Part shown: positions 36,180 through 47,200 of the stretch, piece after piece
Position numbering within the stretch: position 1 is the stretch's first letter
Layout of the letters: every line of letters starts with the position of its first letter
DNA from: an uncultured Parabacteroides sp.
GTDB taxonomy: Bacteria; Bacteroidota; Bacteroidia; Bacteroidales; Tannerellaceae
Reading direction: 5' to 3'
DNA: 64,000 nt
NCBI RefSeq assembly: GCF_947855115.1
Contig: NZ_CANTZW010000006.1
Span: 1-64,000, forward strand
The notes under the pieces: model-generated
The model's input: the letters and a program-made list of their open reading frames with translations, nothing else
The model's database searches: none
Told to the model about the DNA's origin: nothing
Program-made: the position numbers and the translations under genes

Positions 36180-37499
36180 TTACTGTACTAACTTATTACC
36201 TTTATCATCATACGTAAATGGCACGAAATAAGCAACCAAAAATGAAGGTATCATCGCCAGCAAGGTCACGATAAAGAAATATTTATAGCCTAGCCAGTCA
36301 CTCACGAAACCACTTATCATTCCCGGAAGCATCACGCCTAGGTTCATGATACCAGAGGCGAAAGCATAATGTGCCATCTGATGTTTGCCTGGAGCTACCT
36401 GTTGCATCATGAACAGTGTCAAACCGACGAAACCGAACCCATAACCAAAATACTCAAATACGATGGCAGAAGCGATAATGAAGCCATTATCCGGCTGGAG
36501 GCACGCCAAAAATGTATATACCAAAAACGGTATATTAAAGCAACAACAAAGCGTAAACAATACCTTTCTCAGACCTTTGGCTGAAATGTAATACCCGCCT
36601 AGCAAAGACCCCAACACAAACGCCGCAGCCCCAAACGTACCATAATATAAGCCGATCTCTTGCTCGGTAAGTCCCAATCCTTGCTCAGTTATCGGTGCTT
36701 TAAGGAACAAAGGTACGATCTTTATCACAAATCCTTCGGCAAAACGATACAATATGATGAAGCAAATGTACCACACAATATGCTTTTTCGTAAAGAAATC
36801 GCAAAAAACCAACCATAACTCCTGTAAACTTTCCTTGAGAGAACGACCTCCGGTAGCTGCCTCACCCCCTGAGGGCAACATCTTCATATGATAGAAACCA
36901 AGTAAGATCATGATCGTACCACAAAGTAACATAACGATCATCCAAGCATATATCACCGCCTCTTTCTCCAATCCTATCCCCGTAAAATAATTCATCATGT
37001 AACCTGCCAGATAGACCAAGCCACCCGTAGCCACGATTTTCGCCAAATTATAGAAAGCACCCTGCCAACCAATATATTTAGCTTGGTCTTCCGGCGAAAG
37101 CTCTTTCATATAAACACCATCCGTCGCTACATCATGTGTAGCTCCACTAAGCGCAATAATACCTAATAAGGTAATCGATAAAGCGAAGAAACTTGATAAA
37201 TTTAATGCCAAAGCTACTAAACCAAATAAGCAACCGGATAATAATTGGGTCAATACGACAAAGAATTTCTTGGTACGATACATTTCCAAGAACGGGCTCC
37301 ATAAAGGTTTTAAGGTCCAAGGCAACATGATTACCGAAGTCCATAGCGCAATCTGGGCATCCGAGATGTCCAGTCCTTTAAACATTAATACGGTAACCAT
37401 GTTCAATACGACAAAAGGCAGTCCCATAGCAAAATAGACACTAGGTACCCAAGTTACAGGGCTTCGACGTTTAGCGGCATTCGTGTTTTTTTCTTCCAT
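36180..37499 (-). CDS. MFS transporter (AmpG-like), probable oligosaccharide importer
   Basis: A 439-residue, 12-helix major facilitator. The pattern [23 protein letters not shown] at the N-terminus and [40 protein letters not shown] in the third to fifth helix region resemble AmpG-type permeases, which import glycan fragments. It lies between a secreted propeller and a GH130 phosphorylase, which points to uptake of a small glycoside. The central loop [19 protein letters not shown] is cytoplasmic. The substrate is unknown. Confidence 0.85.
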   Translation of the reverse strand: MEEKNTNAAKRRSPVTWVPSVYFAMGLPFVVLNMVTVLMFKGLDISDAQIALWTSVIMLPWTLKPLWSPFLEMYRTKKFFVVLTQLLSGCLFGLVALALNLSSFFALSITLLGIIALSGATHDVATDGVYMKELSPEDQAKYIGWQGAFYNLAKIVATGGLVYLAGYMMNYFTGIGLEKEAVIYAWMIVMLLCGTIMILLGFYHMKMLPSGGEAATGGRSLKESLQELWLVFCDFFTKKHIVWYICFIILYRFAEGFVIKIVPLFLKAPITEQGLGLTEQEIGLYYGTFGAAAFVLGSLLGGYYISAKGLRKVLFTLCCCFNIPFLVYTFLACLQPDNGFIIASAIVFEYFGYGFGFVGLTLFMMQQVAPGKHQMAHYAFASGIMNLGVMLPGMISGFVSDWLGYKYFFIVTLLAMIPSFLVAYFVPFTYDDKGNKLVQ

Positions 37500-37552
37500 G
37501 CTTTACTTAGAATTTAGGTGTACAAATATATTAATAATCCGGATATATTTTC

Positions 37553-38437
37553 TTAATCAATTGGACAAATAGAGGAGATCATTCCGAAAGTAGCGTTATC
37601 ATTCAGTTCCCAAACAATCTTTCCGACCTCATTTATCTCGATCAACTGCGGATAATGTCCTTTCGCAGCTTCCCCATCATGGCCTTGCCAATTACAGATA
37701 TACAAACTTCCACCATGTATAGGAAGCAACTGGGCTACAAAAAAGAGTCGCCCCCCCTCGATATCGCTCGCATTCACCTTACGAACAACCTTTTCCGTCT
37801 CGAAATTTAGTTCGACGAAACAATGGGCATCACCACAAGCAACCAGATAATTGCCATTATCCAACGCTGCCACACAGAAAGGATTACCATCTACTTTCAC
37901 ACTTTTCACGAATTGACCGGATGGAGATATTTCCCGGATCTCGGAGGAAACAAACAAGGGTACTAAATAATTACCCCGTTCATTTTTGTTCACCTGGCGG
38001 AATTGGGCATGAGGTTGGTCGATTCCGGTATCTAATTCTGTTCTCGAAAGAATCTCTCCCTTCGCATTCACTTCCATGATCGTCGCCGGACATCCACACC
38101 ACGCCAATAAATAATTACCATTAGGAAGCACACGAGCGGTCTGCATCTCACATCCTTCCGGAGCGGCGATATTCCAAATCTCCTTATGATCTCGAGTGAT
38201 CAGCTTCGCACCTTTCGAATATGAAAAAAGAATATTCCCATCAGGAGTAACAGCCACAGAATTACACTCCCATCCTTTTTCCAAAGGATGCTCCCATTCG
38301 ATTTTTTTCGAGTTCTTGTTTACAATGGCGATCTTATCCCAACCGGAACCTCCTAACAAAAGATAACGTGATACACCATAACAGGCTGGACACAAAAGTA
38401 ACAGGCAGGCAGATAGTATAAAAGTATAGATTTTCAT
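37553..38437 (-). CDS. Secreted six-bladed beta-propeller-like protein
   Basis: A 294-residue exported protein. The signal segment MKIYTFILSACLLLLCPACYG contains a possible lipobox (CPAC). The mature part has repeated blades with NGNYL cores (VLPNGNYLLAWCG, NERGNYLVPLF, LDNGNYLVACGD), as in PQQ-like and arylsulfotransferase-like propellers. No catalytic motif or CxxCH is visible, so a binding or scaffolding role is as likely as an enzyme. It belongs to the IclR-led cluster, which contains two other propeller proteins. Confidence 0.7.
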   Translation of the reverse strand: MKIYTFILSACLLLLCPACYGVSRYLLLGGSGWDKIAIVNKNSKKIEWEHPLEKGWECNSVAVTPDGNILFSYSKGAKLITRDHKEIWNIAAPEGCEMQTARVLPNGNYLLAWCGCPATIMEVNAKGEILSRTELDTGIDQPHAQFRQVNKNERGNYLVPLFVSSEIREISPSGQFVKSVKVDGNPFCVAALDNGNYLVACGDAHCFVELNFETEKVVRKVNASDIEGGRLFFVAQLLPIHGGSLYICNWQGHDGEAAKGHYPQLIEINEVGKIVWELNDNATFGMISSICPID

Positions 38438-38603
38438 GGTATAATAATATAAAAATAAGAGAAGAGGTATATAAATTAATATTTACCGGACACAGACAAG
38501 CGCAGAATAACACAACCATCAATCGCAATTACAATAGATTAATCTGTGTCAGCCCACAAATTCCGCATCCGGCTTATTGTATTGTCACATCTACCCGACC
38601 GGA

Positions 38604-39476
38604 TTATTTCGCTAAATCACGGAACAACTCATATCCTTGGTCTGGAGTGATACCTTGATGTACGACCGCATGAACTGCTTGGATCATAGCCGCAGGAGAA
38701 GTACTCTGGAACACGTTACGTCCCATATCCACACCGGCCGCACCATCATTGATCGCATTATAACATAATTCTAACGCTTCTTTTTCCGGAAGTTTCTTAC
38801 CTCCGGCGATTACCACGGGAACCGGGCAAGCGGCAGCGACCTTCTCAAAGCCTTCGCAATAGTAAGTCTTCACGATATTCGCACCGTTCTCCGCACAAAT
38901 ACGAGAAGCCAAGCCAAAGTAACGAGCGTCACGGGCCATTTGCTTACCAACAGCGGTAACACCCATTATCGGGATATTGTAACGGCTAGCCTTATCGACC
39001 GCTTTGTATAAATTAGCCACCGTCTTAGCCTCATGCGCCCCATCACCGATAGCCAACATAACCGCCATGGCCGACACATTCATTCGGATTGCGTCCTCTA
39101 TATCGATCAATACATTATCATTCAAATCCGTAAGGATAGATGTCCCTGCGTCCGAGCGGAGACAAATCGGTTTCGTCGTATTCGCCGGGATCGTAGATTG
39201 CAGAATACCGCGGGTACACATTAAGCAATCCGCATATTCAATCAAAGGAACGATATTCAAGTCGATACGCTCCAAACCCGAAGTCGGTCCCATAATAAAA
39301 CCATGGTCGAAAGCCAGCATAACAGCCTTACCTGTCTTCGGATTGAAAATACGGGATAAACGATCTTTCATACCCCAAGGTAAGTTCTCAGCCCCCTTCA
39401 CATGGAAACTCTGGTTCTCACAATTGATGCCTAAACCGAAGTCCGCACCTTCTCTCAAATCATCTAAATCTGCCAT
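38604..39476 (-). CDS. lsrF: LsrF-type class I aldolase/thiolase
   Basis: A 290-residue TIM-barrel enzyme, closely like E. coli LsrF over its whole length from memory (start MADLDDLREG, SRIFNPKTGKAVMLAFDHG, GVDMGRNVFQS). The Schiff-base lysine is at the same number, K203, in IVKTYYCE. In E. coli LsrF acts on phosphorylated AI-2 derivative, moving an acetyl group to CoA and leaving dihydroxyacetone phosphate. Here no lsrK, lsrR or lsr transporter is near; instead the gene follows dhaK and dhaL. The substrate is therefore likely a different phosphorylated keto compound. Confidence 0.88.
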   Translation of the reverse strand: MADLDDLREGADFGLGINCENQSFHVKGAENLPWGMKDRLSRIFNPKTGKAVMLAFDHGFIMGPTSGLERIDLNIVPLIEYADCLMCTRGILQSTIPANTTKPICLRSDAGTSILTDLNDNVLIDIEDAIRMNVSAMAVMLAIGDGAHEAKTVANLYKAVDKASRYNIPIMGVTAVGKQMARDARYFGLASRICAENGANIVKTYYCEGFEKVAAACPVPVVIAGGKKLPEKEALELCYNAINDGAAGVDMGRNVFQSTSPAAMIQAVHAVVHQGITPDQGYELFRDLAK

Positions 39477-39509
39477 ATTTATTATCGTTATAATATATTA
39501 TATTTTGTA

Positions 39510-39531
39510 GAGACGGGACCTTCCCCGTCTC
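39510..39531. repeat. Short intercistronic hairpin between dhaL and lsrF
   Basis: GAGACGGG (39510-39517) pairs with CCCGTCTC (39524-39531), loop of six bases. No U-run follows on the minus strand, so it is more like a REP-type repeat or an mRNA processing/stability element than a terminator. Confidence 0.5.
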
Positions 39532-39546
39532 ACACTGCGTATTATT

Positions 39547-40161
39547 TTATAGCGCCTCAGCAAATGAAGCGAACATACAACTCCAAGAAGTAGCTCCACT
39601 ATCAGCAAAGCCAATTGAGCGTTCACCATAGTTACGAGCACGACCGAAATTAGCTTTCATCTGTACCGTAGCCTCCGCTCCCTCAAGCGCAGCCTTAGCA
39701 CCGGCATTCAAGACTTCCTTGATATCATCCGACGTACAAGCTTGCATAGCCTCCACAGCCGGGATCAAAGCATCCATCATCGTCTTATCACCTCTTTTCG
39801 CTTGGGTTTGTTGTTGCACATTCGCCAGACCTCCGGCGAACATAGCTTTCACACTCGCTGCATCCAACTCGGTACCTTCGGCATGATCGCTCATACCTAA
39901 GAAGAAAGCGCCGAGCAAAGTACTTGTCGATCCACTCACTTCCATCATTACATCCATACCCATATCACTAAGCATTTGCTTGAATTCCGTTCCGGATTGA
40001 GCACTTTTATTCACAGCGGTCATAGCAGCAACGATAGCGGTACCATGGTCACCATCTCCAATTACGGCATCTAATTTAGAGAATTCCTCCTCACGTGCTT
40101 TAATCTGTTTCAGCGCATTGTCTAACATAGCCTTGAAGGCCTCGATAGTAAGTTGTTTCAT
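39547..40161 (-). CDS. dhaL: Dihydroxyacetone kinase subunit DhaL
   Basis: The nucleotide-binding subunit of a dihydroxyacetone-type kinase, 204 residues. The metal-ligand aspartates are in LDAVIGDGDHGT (D31, D36, D38), and the ADP-binding loops GSTSTLLGAFF and GDKTMMDALIP are intact. It lies eight bases after dhaK. No dhaM (the PTS phosphoryl donor) is in the window; in the absence of DhaM, phosphate would have to come from a distant DhaM or directly from ATP. Confidence 0.93.
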   Translation of the reverse strand: MKQLTIEAFKAMLDNALKQIKAREEEFSKLDAVIGDGDHGTAIVAAMTAVNKSAQSGTEFKQMLSDMGMDVMMEVSGSTSTLLGAFFLGMSDHAEGTELDAASVKAMFAGGLANVQQQTQAKRGDKTMMDALIPAVEAMQACTSDDIKEVLNAGAKAALEGAEATVQMKANFGRARNYGERSIGFADSGATSWSCMFASFAEAL

Positions 40162-40169
40162 GTATATAT

Positions 40170-41186
40170 TTATTTACCTAAGGTTGTCCAATAAGGTGCA
40201 TCCGCACGTTTATTATTCAAATAATCGATATGATCCTCATCCAAGATTGCCATGATCATCTGGAATCCGGCTTGCTCCTGCACAGTCAATATCTCTTGGA
40301 TACGGCTTACTACTACTTGTAAACCACGGGCTTCCAATTCTTTATAAGCCTTACGGAAGATGATATTCAATTCCATATGGGTAGTCGCACCTACACCATT
40401 GATGATCAGCAACATCTTATCTCCAGTTTTTGGCTGTAACTGCTGGCAAAGCAAGTCTACCATCTCCGCAGCCGTATCATCGGCAGACACCAATGGTTTC
40501 TGTCCACCGCCACCTTCACCATGCTGCCCCATACCGATTTCCATGATTCCATCGGGAAGGTTCGTGATCGTACCACCGTTTTGGGGATGTGTACAAGAAC
40601 GCATGGCAACAGCTAAAGTAGCCACATTCTTATTATAGCGTTCTCCGATCTCGATCAATTCGTCCAAAGACTTCCCTTCTTCGGCGGCGGCACCTAGAAT
40701 CTTATATAAAGGAACGCAACCAGCCAAACCGCGGCGATCGTCGGCATTTGCCCTGATACCTGCGCTAATATCATCATGCGTAAGCAATTTCTTCACTTTG
40801 ATTCCTTTGCGAGCAGCCAACTGGCAAGCCATATTAGCGCTCATCACATCGCCGGAATGATTCAATACAACTAATAATATCCCAGCTTCACGATCCATCA
40901 ATTGCAGAGCCTGAAACAAACGCTGGGCACCCGGAGCAGCGAATATATCGCCTACAACGGAACAATCTAACATACCCTCTCCCACAAATCCGCTCAAAGC
41001 CGGCTCATGACCGGAACCGCCTAAAGTAACAATCGCTACTTTATCATTGTCTTTCGGATTTGCACGTACAATGATATTCTCTGCTGCCAACTTTACCTGA
41101 TTTGGATAGGCTAATACATAACCTTCTAACAATTCTGCCGTAATATTCTCAGGATCATTTATGAATTTTGTCTTGATGTCTGACAT
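40170..41186 (-). CDS. dhaK: Dihydroxyacetone kinase subunit DhaK
   Basis: The substrate-binding subunit, 338 residues. It holds the ketone/aldehyde covalently on a histidine: H222 in IGMGQHGEGG. The accessory H60 (LGGSGHEPA) and an Asp in LNHSGDVMSAN match the E. coli catalytic set, so the enzyme should be active on a small hydroxy-ketone. The loop GQHGEGGGGQ is glycine-richer than E. coli's. DhaK homologues have been recruited for erythrulose and other ketoses, so dihydroxyacetone itself is not certain. It lies between a VOC gene and dhaL. Confidence 0.93.
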   Translation of the reverse strand: MSDIKTKFINDPENITAELLEGYVLAYPNQVKLAAENIIVRANPKDNDKVAIVTLGGSGHEPALSGFVGEGMLDCSVVGDIFAAPGAQRLFQALQLMDREAGILLVVLNHSGDVMSANMACQLAARKGIKVKKLLTHDDISAGIRANADDRRGLAGCVPLYKILGAAAEEGKSLDELIEIGERYNKNVATLAVAMRSCTHPQNGGTITNLPDGIMEIGMGQHGEGGGGQKPLVSADDTAAEMVDLLCQQLQPKTGDKMLLIINGVGATTHMELNIIFRKAYKELEARGLQVVVSRIQEILTVQEQAGFQMIMAILDEDHIDYLNNKRADAPYWTTLGK

Positions 41187-41227
41187 GATATTATCCTCCT
41201 TTAGATTTATAAATTTTGATTTACGAA

Positions 41228-41542
41228 TTATTTTATTTCCATGATCTCAATAGCGATACCTTCTTCCTCGATAAAAGCGATCGTCAAGTGCTCATCGCAA
41301 ACAACCGGACCGAAAATTACATTCTTACCTTCCAACTCTGTTTTCAAGCAAGGAACCGTATAAGCTATATGGCCATTGGTCTGTACCAACTCCGGCAAAC
41401 AGCTACCTTTCTCAAATTTCAAGAACTCGATCCGGTTCGGACTCTTGTTGTAATCTGTCAACCAGACACTCAGGCCTTCGTTATAAACAGCCCCATCTTT
41501 GTTCTCTGTAGTGATAATTCCTACATGATTAAACGTTCTCAT
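41228..41542 (-). CDS. VOC-superfamily (glyoxalase-like) protein
   Basis: A 104-residue single beta-alpha-beta unit protein of the vicinal-oxygen-chelate superfamily. It starts MRTFNHVGIITTE, where the His is in the position of the first metal ligand, has HIAYTVPCLKTEL in the middle and ends IAFIEEEGIAIEIMEIK with an acidic metal-ligand-like end. Such proteins isomerise, epimerise or cleave small keto compounds. It sits 41 bases upstream of dhaK, so it may epimerise or isomerise the sugar before phosphorylation. Function is inferred from context. Confidence 0.75.
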   Translation of the reverse strand: MRTFNHVGIITTENKDGAVYNEGLSVWLTDYNKSPNRIEFLKFEKGSCLPELVQTNGHIAYTVPCLKTELEGKNVIFGPVVCDEHLTIAFIEEEGIAIEIMEIK

Positions 41543-41576
41543 GATCTATTCAATTTATAGTTAGACAATTATATTA

Positions 41577-44006
41577 TTAGTTTTTTCTCTTCTTAAAAGA
41601 TATAAAACCGATCAACAGCACAAGGAAAACCGACAAATAAAGATAAATAAATATTCCATTCACATTGTCGTTCTGGCCATAAGAGTGCATTCCACTCAAG
41701 AAATAATTCACGCCGAAGAAAGTCATCAGCACCGAATAAAATGCCAAGACAGACGAAAAATTAAATAACCATAAGTTATTACATTTCGGTATCAGGCGAA
41801 GATGTGTAACGATCGCATATATCACCATCGTAATCAACGCCCAGGTCTCTTTCGGATCCCAGCCCCAATAACGTCCCCACGACTCATTCGCCCAAATCGC
41901 TCCCAAGAAAGTACCGATTGTCATCAAGGCTAACCCGATCCAAAGCGACATCTCATTCACGATACTCAATTCCCGAATACGCTCCTTTAGCATCACAGCA
42001 TTCTTCTTTCCGCTCACGCTCATCATCACCAAATCCGTCAAACCGATCAGGCAGCTAATACCGAAGAAGCCATAGGCTCCCACGATAACCGCCACATGAA
42101 ACATCAACCAGGGAGATTTCAATACAGGCACCAACGGGTTGATTTGCGGATCCATCCAACTCAAGCCGGATACGAACAAGATGATACCTCCAAATAAAGT
42201 AGCCAAGGCAAATGTAAGCATACTCTTACGCACGAACAACAATCCGGCAAACACTGTAGCCCAAGCTACGTAAACCATCGTTTCGTACGAATTGCTCCAA
42301 GGGGCATAACCAGCGATATACCAGCGCATTCCCATTCCATACATATGAAAAACGAATATAGCAAAAATACCCACGCTTAATACCCCAATCGTATAAACAA
42401 TCCATTTCTCCTTCTTGAATAAAATCACAAAAGCGAAGACCAGTAACAAACCTCCCAAAATCAAATACCCTTTCTTACATTGCCGGAATACATCCATTTG
42501 ATTGTATTTAATTTCAGCTTGTATTTTCTTCGGGCTAATATCCAAAGTCTTGTTTTTAGCTTGTTGGTACGTATCGATCATTCCGACCACCTCATCCGCT
42601 TTCTTCCAGTCACCGCTCTTCAACCCTTCTTGTACCTCCGATAAATACCATCCCATAATGTGGGAAACAAACATAGAGTCTTTTCCGGAAAATACCGATA
42701 AATCATCACCCGGCGCATACCATTTGTGATCTGGATCATCCTCTTTCGGAAAGAGATTTAGCATTTGGTAATTAATTAATTGATGAAAGATATTCATCTG
42801 TTCGTCCAGCTTGATCAAATCCTTATCAAAGCGGTTACGCTCTGCGGGCATCTTATTATAAGCTTCCTCCAATCTTTCTTGTAATTTATAATGTCCATTA
42901 CTGTCGAACACTTCTACATAGGCACATTCCTTATCTGTAAGATCATAATAATTAGCAAGTTCACTATTAGAAAAAGCAATAAACGGTATCCGGGCCCACA
43001 TATCCGGCATAACCAAGACACTCAGCAAAAACTGGTCTGAATTCAAAGTTCCAAACTGATCTGATTTATGTAACTTCCGCAATACCTCGGAAGAGAATGT
43101 ATTAATCGGCAACATACGCCCACTCACCGATTGGATAGGTAACGCGCCAAACTTAGCAGCATGTTCTTGGCTTATCACATATTTTTGCACGGTTTCTTTC
43201 ATTTCCGGGATAGCTGCGCTTTGTGCGTGCATCCCCCAAGTAGAAAGAAAGAGAACCACCAACAAGGTTGTTTTACGAGCGTTTTTTCTTAGCTCTTTCA
43301 ACTGACGGCTTAATCTCATGAAACGAGAGTTCTTACCTACCAGACAAAGAATAAAGCCAATCATTAAAATTACATAGCCGGTATACGTAATATTTCTTCC
43401 GGCCACATCTCGGTTTACGGAAAGTACCGTCCCTCGTTCATCCGGATCATAAGAAGCCTGGAAAAAACGGTAGCCTTTCACGTCTAATACGTTATTCATA
43501 TATACCCGGGCATGGCGAGTCTGTCCATCCACATGTACCAATAACTCACTCTCATAAGAGGAAGGACTGGCAGAGCCGGGATAACGGGTTAAGGTAAATT
43601 TCATGAGTTCTACGCTAAATGGAAGCGTATGATAGAGGGTCTGGTCCGAGGTACGGATCATGATACGATCACTGGACTCTCCCTCACGCAGGTGAAGAAT
43701 TCCTTCTTCGCCGAAAAGATGGGAAACAAGAGCACCTAGAAGAATCACGATAAAAGCGGCATGGGTCACCATCAATCCCCATTTATGCTGTTTAAGTAGT
43801 TGGCGTTTGACAACGATAGCCACGAAATTGACTACCAATAAAAATTGAAGTAAGAAAAATACAGGAGAATAGTAAATCATCGCTTTAGCGGCGGCAGTAC
43901 CGTGATACTTCTCTACAAAAGTAGCGATAGCCAAGCCAAAGGCGTAGATCGATAGAAGGACGATTGTCGTCACAGAAGAAGAGGTAAGTCTTTCTAGAAT
44001 TTTCAT
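41577..44006 (-). CDS. Fused cytochrome c maturation protein CcsBA (ResB-CcsA)
   Basis: An integral membrane haem exporter and haem-cytochrome c ligase of System II, 809 residues from the ATG at 44006. The N-terminal ResB/Ccs1-like half has three or four helices with an extracytoplasmic domain (HLREGESSDRIMIRTSDQ, VKGYRFFQASYDPDERG). The C-terminal CcsA-like half has eight helices and the haem-handling WWD motif in ESWGRYWGWDPKETWALITM. A longer frame to 44057 is unlikely. Its position just downstream of a di-CxxCH protein gene, in a cluster with a second di-CxxCH protein, says it matures those cytochromes. Confidence 0.93.
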   Translation of the reverse strand: MKILERLTSSSVTTIVLLSIYAFGLAIATFVEKYHGTAAAKAMIYYSPVFFLLQFLLVVNFVAIVVKRQLLKQHKWGLMVTHAAFIVILLGALVSHLFGEEGILHLREGESSDRIMIRTSDQTLYHTLPFSVELMKFTLTRYPGSASPSSYESELLVHVDGQTRHARVYMNNVLDVKGYRFFQASYDPDERGTVLSVNRDVAGRNITYTGYVILMIGFILCLVGKNSRFMRLSRQLKELRKNARKTTLLVVLFLSTWGMHAQSAAIPEMKETVQKYVISQEHAAKFGALPIQSVSGRMLPINTFSSEVLRKLHKSDQFGTLNSDQFLLSVLVMPDMWARIPFIAFSNSELANYYDLTDKECAYVEVFDSNGHYKLQERLEEAYNKMPAERNRFDKDLIKLDEQMNIFHQLINYQMLNLFPKEDDPDHKWYAPGDDLSVFSGKDSMFVSHIMGWYLSEVQEGLKSGDWKKADEVVGMIDTYQQAKNKTLDISPKKIQAEIKYNQMDVFRQCKKGYLILGGLLLVFAFVILFKKEKWIVYTIGVLSVGIFAIFVFHMYGMGMRWYIAGYAPWSNSYETMVYVAWATVFAGLLFVRKSMLTFALATLFGGIILFVSGLSWMDPQINPLVPVLKSPWLMFHVAVIVGAYGFFGISCLIGLTDLVMMSVSGKKNAVMLKERIRELSIVNEMSLWIGLALMTIGTFLGAIWANESWGRYWGWDPKETWALITMVIYAIVTHLRLIPKCNNLWLFNFSSVLAFYSVLMTFFGVNYFLSGMHSYGQNDNVNGIFIYLYLSVFLVLLIGFISFKKRKN

Positions 44007-44098
44007 TTGCTCATTTATTAATAATACTGATGCGACAAATGTACGCAGATTAATCATTTTTAAAAGAATCGGCGATTAATTTGCCGCATCTGTATCAT

Positions 44099-44133
44099 CT
44101 ATCGCTCCATAGACTAGGTCTATGAAGCGATAG
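44099..44133. promoter_or_regulatory. Intercistronic hairpin upstream of ccsBA
   Basis: The arms 44099-44114 and 44118-44133 pair over 16 positions with one mismatch, with a three-base loop. No U-run follows on the minus strand. It lies in the 201-base gap between the SUMF1-fusion gene and ccsBA, and may stabilise or process the message. Confidence 0.5.
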
Positions 44134-44143
44134 GAGTTGAATA

Positions 44144-44208
44144 TTGACAGTTAAAAGTTTCAATAGCTTATCTTAATAACAATCAACTGTCATTTGTCAT
44201 CTGTCAAC
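44144..44208. repeat. Diverged copy of the TTGACAGTT/AACTGTCAA repeat element
   Basis: TTGACAGTT (44144-44152), AACTGTCA (44185-44192) and CTGTCAAC (44201-44208). The last of these runs into the TAG stop codon of the SUMF1-fusion gene. The arrangement resembles 23601-23660. Confidence 0.4.
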
Positions 44209-47200
44209 TAATCCTCAATAATTACCCGGAAACCTACGTTGAACACACGTTGGTATGGATAATATCCCTTACGGGTATAAGATGTCGAGAATTTCGGTCG
44301 TTCGATATAAGAACCGCCACGAACCACCTTATACTCGGAAACCTCTTTTGATTTCTCGCTGTAAGGATAAGGCAAGTAATCGGAACGCGTCCACTCTGCG
44401 ACATTTCCATGCATACAATACAAACCAAACGGATTCGCCTCATATTGCTTGCCACCCACTTGAACCAAATTGCCATCGTCTACACCTTCCTCTTTCGGCA
44501 AGAATGTATAGTACTTATACCAGAAAGAAGTTTTAGGCATCGGTTTCGGGTCGATACCGCTTACAGCAAACAAAAGTGTGGTCACATCAGCTAAGTTATC
44601 CTTCTTGCCGAAATCAGTATTCATATCACCATACCAGAAATCCTGATCACTACCGGCACGACAAGCCCATTCCCATTGAGCCTCAGTCGGAAGCGTGATA
44701 TTCAAACCTGTTTTCTCGCTCAACTTCTTACAATAATCCATAGCATCGTTGTAACTTACACGAATCACCGGTTGCTCCGGCTTATTCGCAGGATACCCCT
44801 GAACCACGTGATCCTTCCATTGTTGATCCACGAAACGGCTATCGTGTTCCGGGAAGATCACATTAAACTGCTCATTCGTAACCTCCAACTCGCCCATCCA
44901 GAAAGCCTTGTCTATCTTCACTTTGGCAGTCGGATAAGTATCAGATTGTCCACGATAACTACCCATCACGAATTGTCCAGCCGGGATGCGGACAAATGCC
45001 ATCTTGATGCCGGGAGCTAGCTCAATCTCCTTACGAGTCTCTTTCTCATCAGCCAACATAGCCTTAATTTGTTCCGCATTGAAAGGCCAGCCTTTCACCT
45101 TTAATTCTTTTTCCTTGACAGGAGGCAATTTCTCCGGCATCTCCGGTTTAATCTCTCCTTTACTCTTCAAGTAAGCGGCATAATCAGAGATCTCTTTCTT
45201 CCAATCCACACCTGCGCCATTTGCATACTTATCTGTCAATTCCTTACGGCGTTTGATCTGATCGAAACCTTGATATGGGATGATATCTTTCGAAAGGACA
45301 TTCGCATTGAAATATCCTTTATCCGGAGCATTGTAATCAATCCAGTTATAAAGAGTTCTCCACTCCTTATCCGTCAACTGAACGTTAAAGTGCCCTTTCT
45401 TCAACATACGAACCAGCTCACTCGTGTTCGGATGGTATTCATACGGTTGAAGCACTACCATATCACCTTCACCACCTTGGCGGTGTACATACGGATGCAG
45501 GTTCAAATAAGAAGTACCATACCCCAACTTATCTTTCTTTCCCCCACGTAAGTCAAAGGCCTTACCCTCACCATTATGGCAAGCGATACAAGCACGATCC
45601 AAAATCGGTTGGATCTCTAGGTCAAACGTAAACGAACGAGTACCACCTTCCGGAGGAGTTAACGGATGCGGGGCTTTCTGCGAAGCCATCACACGTTTCG
45701 GGATAGGAATCTGGTTCTGGTCCTCATGGCAACCGATACAAGATACCACCTCACCAGGCTGACCTGTCAACCAGCTACGCATCCACTGAATAGCCACTCC
45801 GTCCTTATCCAATGGTTGTATAGAGATCGGTGTGTTTGCTGGAATCTTAAAGATCGCAGAACCATCCTCTTCCACTGGAACCGTACCTAATAAACGCTTG
45901 ATATCCCAACCAGACTGGATTCCATGCCAGTTATGGTCTGAGGTAGTCTTCACGTAGGCATATTCGTAAGCATGTAGACGAAGAGATTTAACCGTACCTC
46001 GAGGAATACCTCTCAAGCCTTCACCCTCGTAAATATCCTGAATAAAGACCGTAGCCTCCTTCTCATTCAATTTCACGCGATCCGGGATAGCGGGAGGAGT
46101 CGGTGTCTTACGCACGGCGACCGGACTGATATAACCTTCTCCTTCCACCTTACGCAAACAAGTCACGTTATCAAACACGTCCACCAAATAAATACCCCAT
46201 AAATCTTGCGGGTCCAATTTAGCGGCAACCAAGAAATATTTATCATTCAAAGGAGTCGGTTTGATAAACTGTGGCCACACGCCATTTACCAATTCATCCT
46301 TGATTTCCTCTACGATTGGCCGGTTACGATATGGGATCTCCTGTACCATACCTGCGGCACCTTTCCGGGCTTTCGCCGGATCGAACACGATCAAACGACC
46401 GGAACGGGCGATACCGTGATGACCAGAGATAATTCCCACGAAAGCAGAACCATGGCCCGGTAATGGCTGGATATCGAATGTACTGTTCGGGAACATCGAC
46501 CCACTACCATACAACGCTTTCTGCTCCGTACCATCCGGATTCATATTCATCACGATACGAGAATAATAGTGCGTTAAATCCGTATACTCCCAGCGAGTGT
46601 ACATCACACGACCGTTATTCATCACTACCGGATTCCAGTTAGCGTCTTGATCGAATGTAAGACGACGTAAATTCTTCGTTTCCGGTGTATAAAGTACCAT
46701 ATTACCGACAGGATCATCACCACTTACACAAGGCACACCTTGGTAACCGATATTCGAATTGGCAATGATACGTCCGTCCGGCAAATAAGTTCCATCATAA
46801 AATTCAAGGTCTGGTTCCTCGTTATGTATCAATTGTTTAAAACCAGTTCCATCCAGCTTCACCTCGAATACGTTCCAACGCTTATCCGGCATTGTTTGAG
46901 TAAACATCGCCCGATCACCATCCCAGTGCATCCGTAAGTCCGCAATAGAAGAGCCGTTTTCCGGTTTATAAACTGACCGAACTTGTACTTCCCCACGTAA
47001 ATTACTCAATTCTACGATATCAGCATCAAAACCCATACGACGGGCAGACTCTTGGTTACTCCAGTTATTACTCTGCGTACCCAAATCCGGGGCCATCGCT
47101 TTGTGAGCGTTTACTCCCAATTTAAAACGGGCCGCTAATACCTTGTCACCATCCAAGAATGGATTTGCCAACAAAATAGCACGTTTATTCGCAATCGCTT

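Noticed and set aside
38604..39476. Interpretation as an AI-2 (lsr) degradation operon
   Set aside because: Only LsrF is present; LsrK, LsrR, LsrG and the transporter are absent, and DhaK/DhaL occupy the kinase position.
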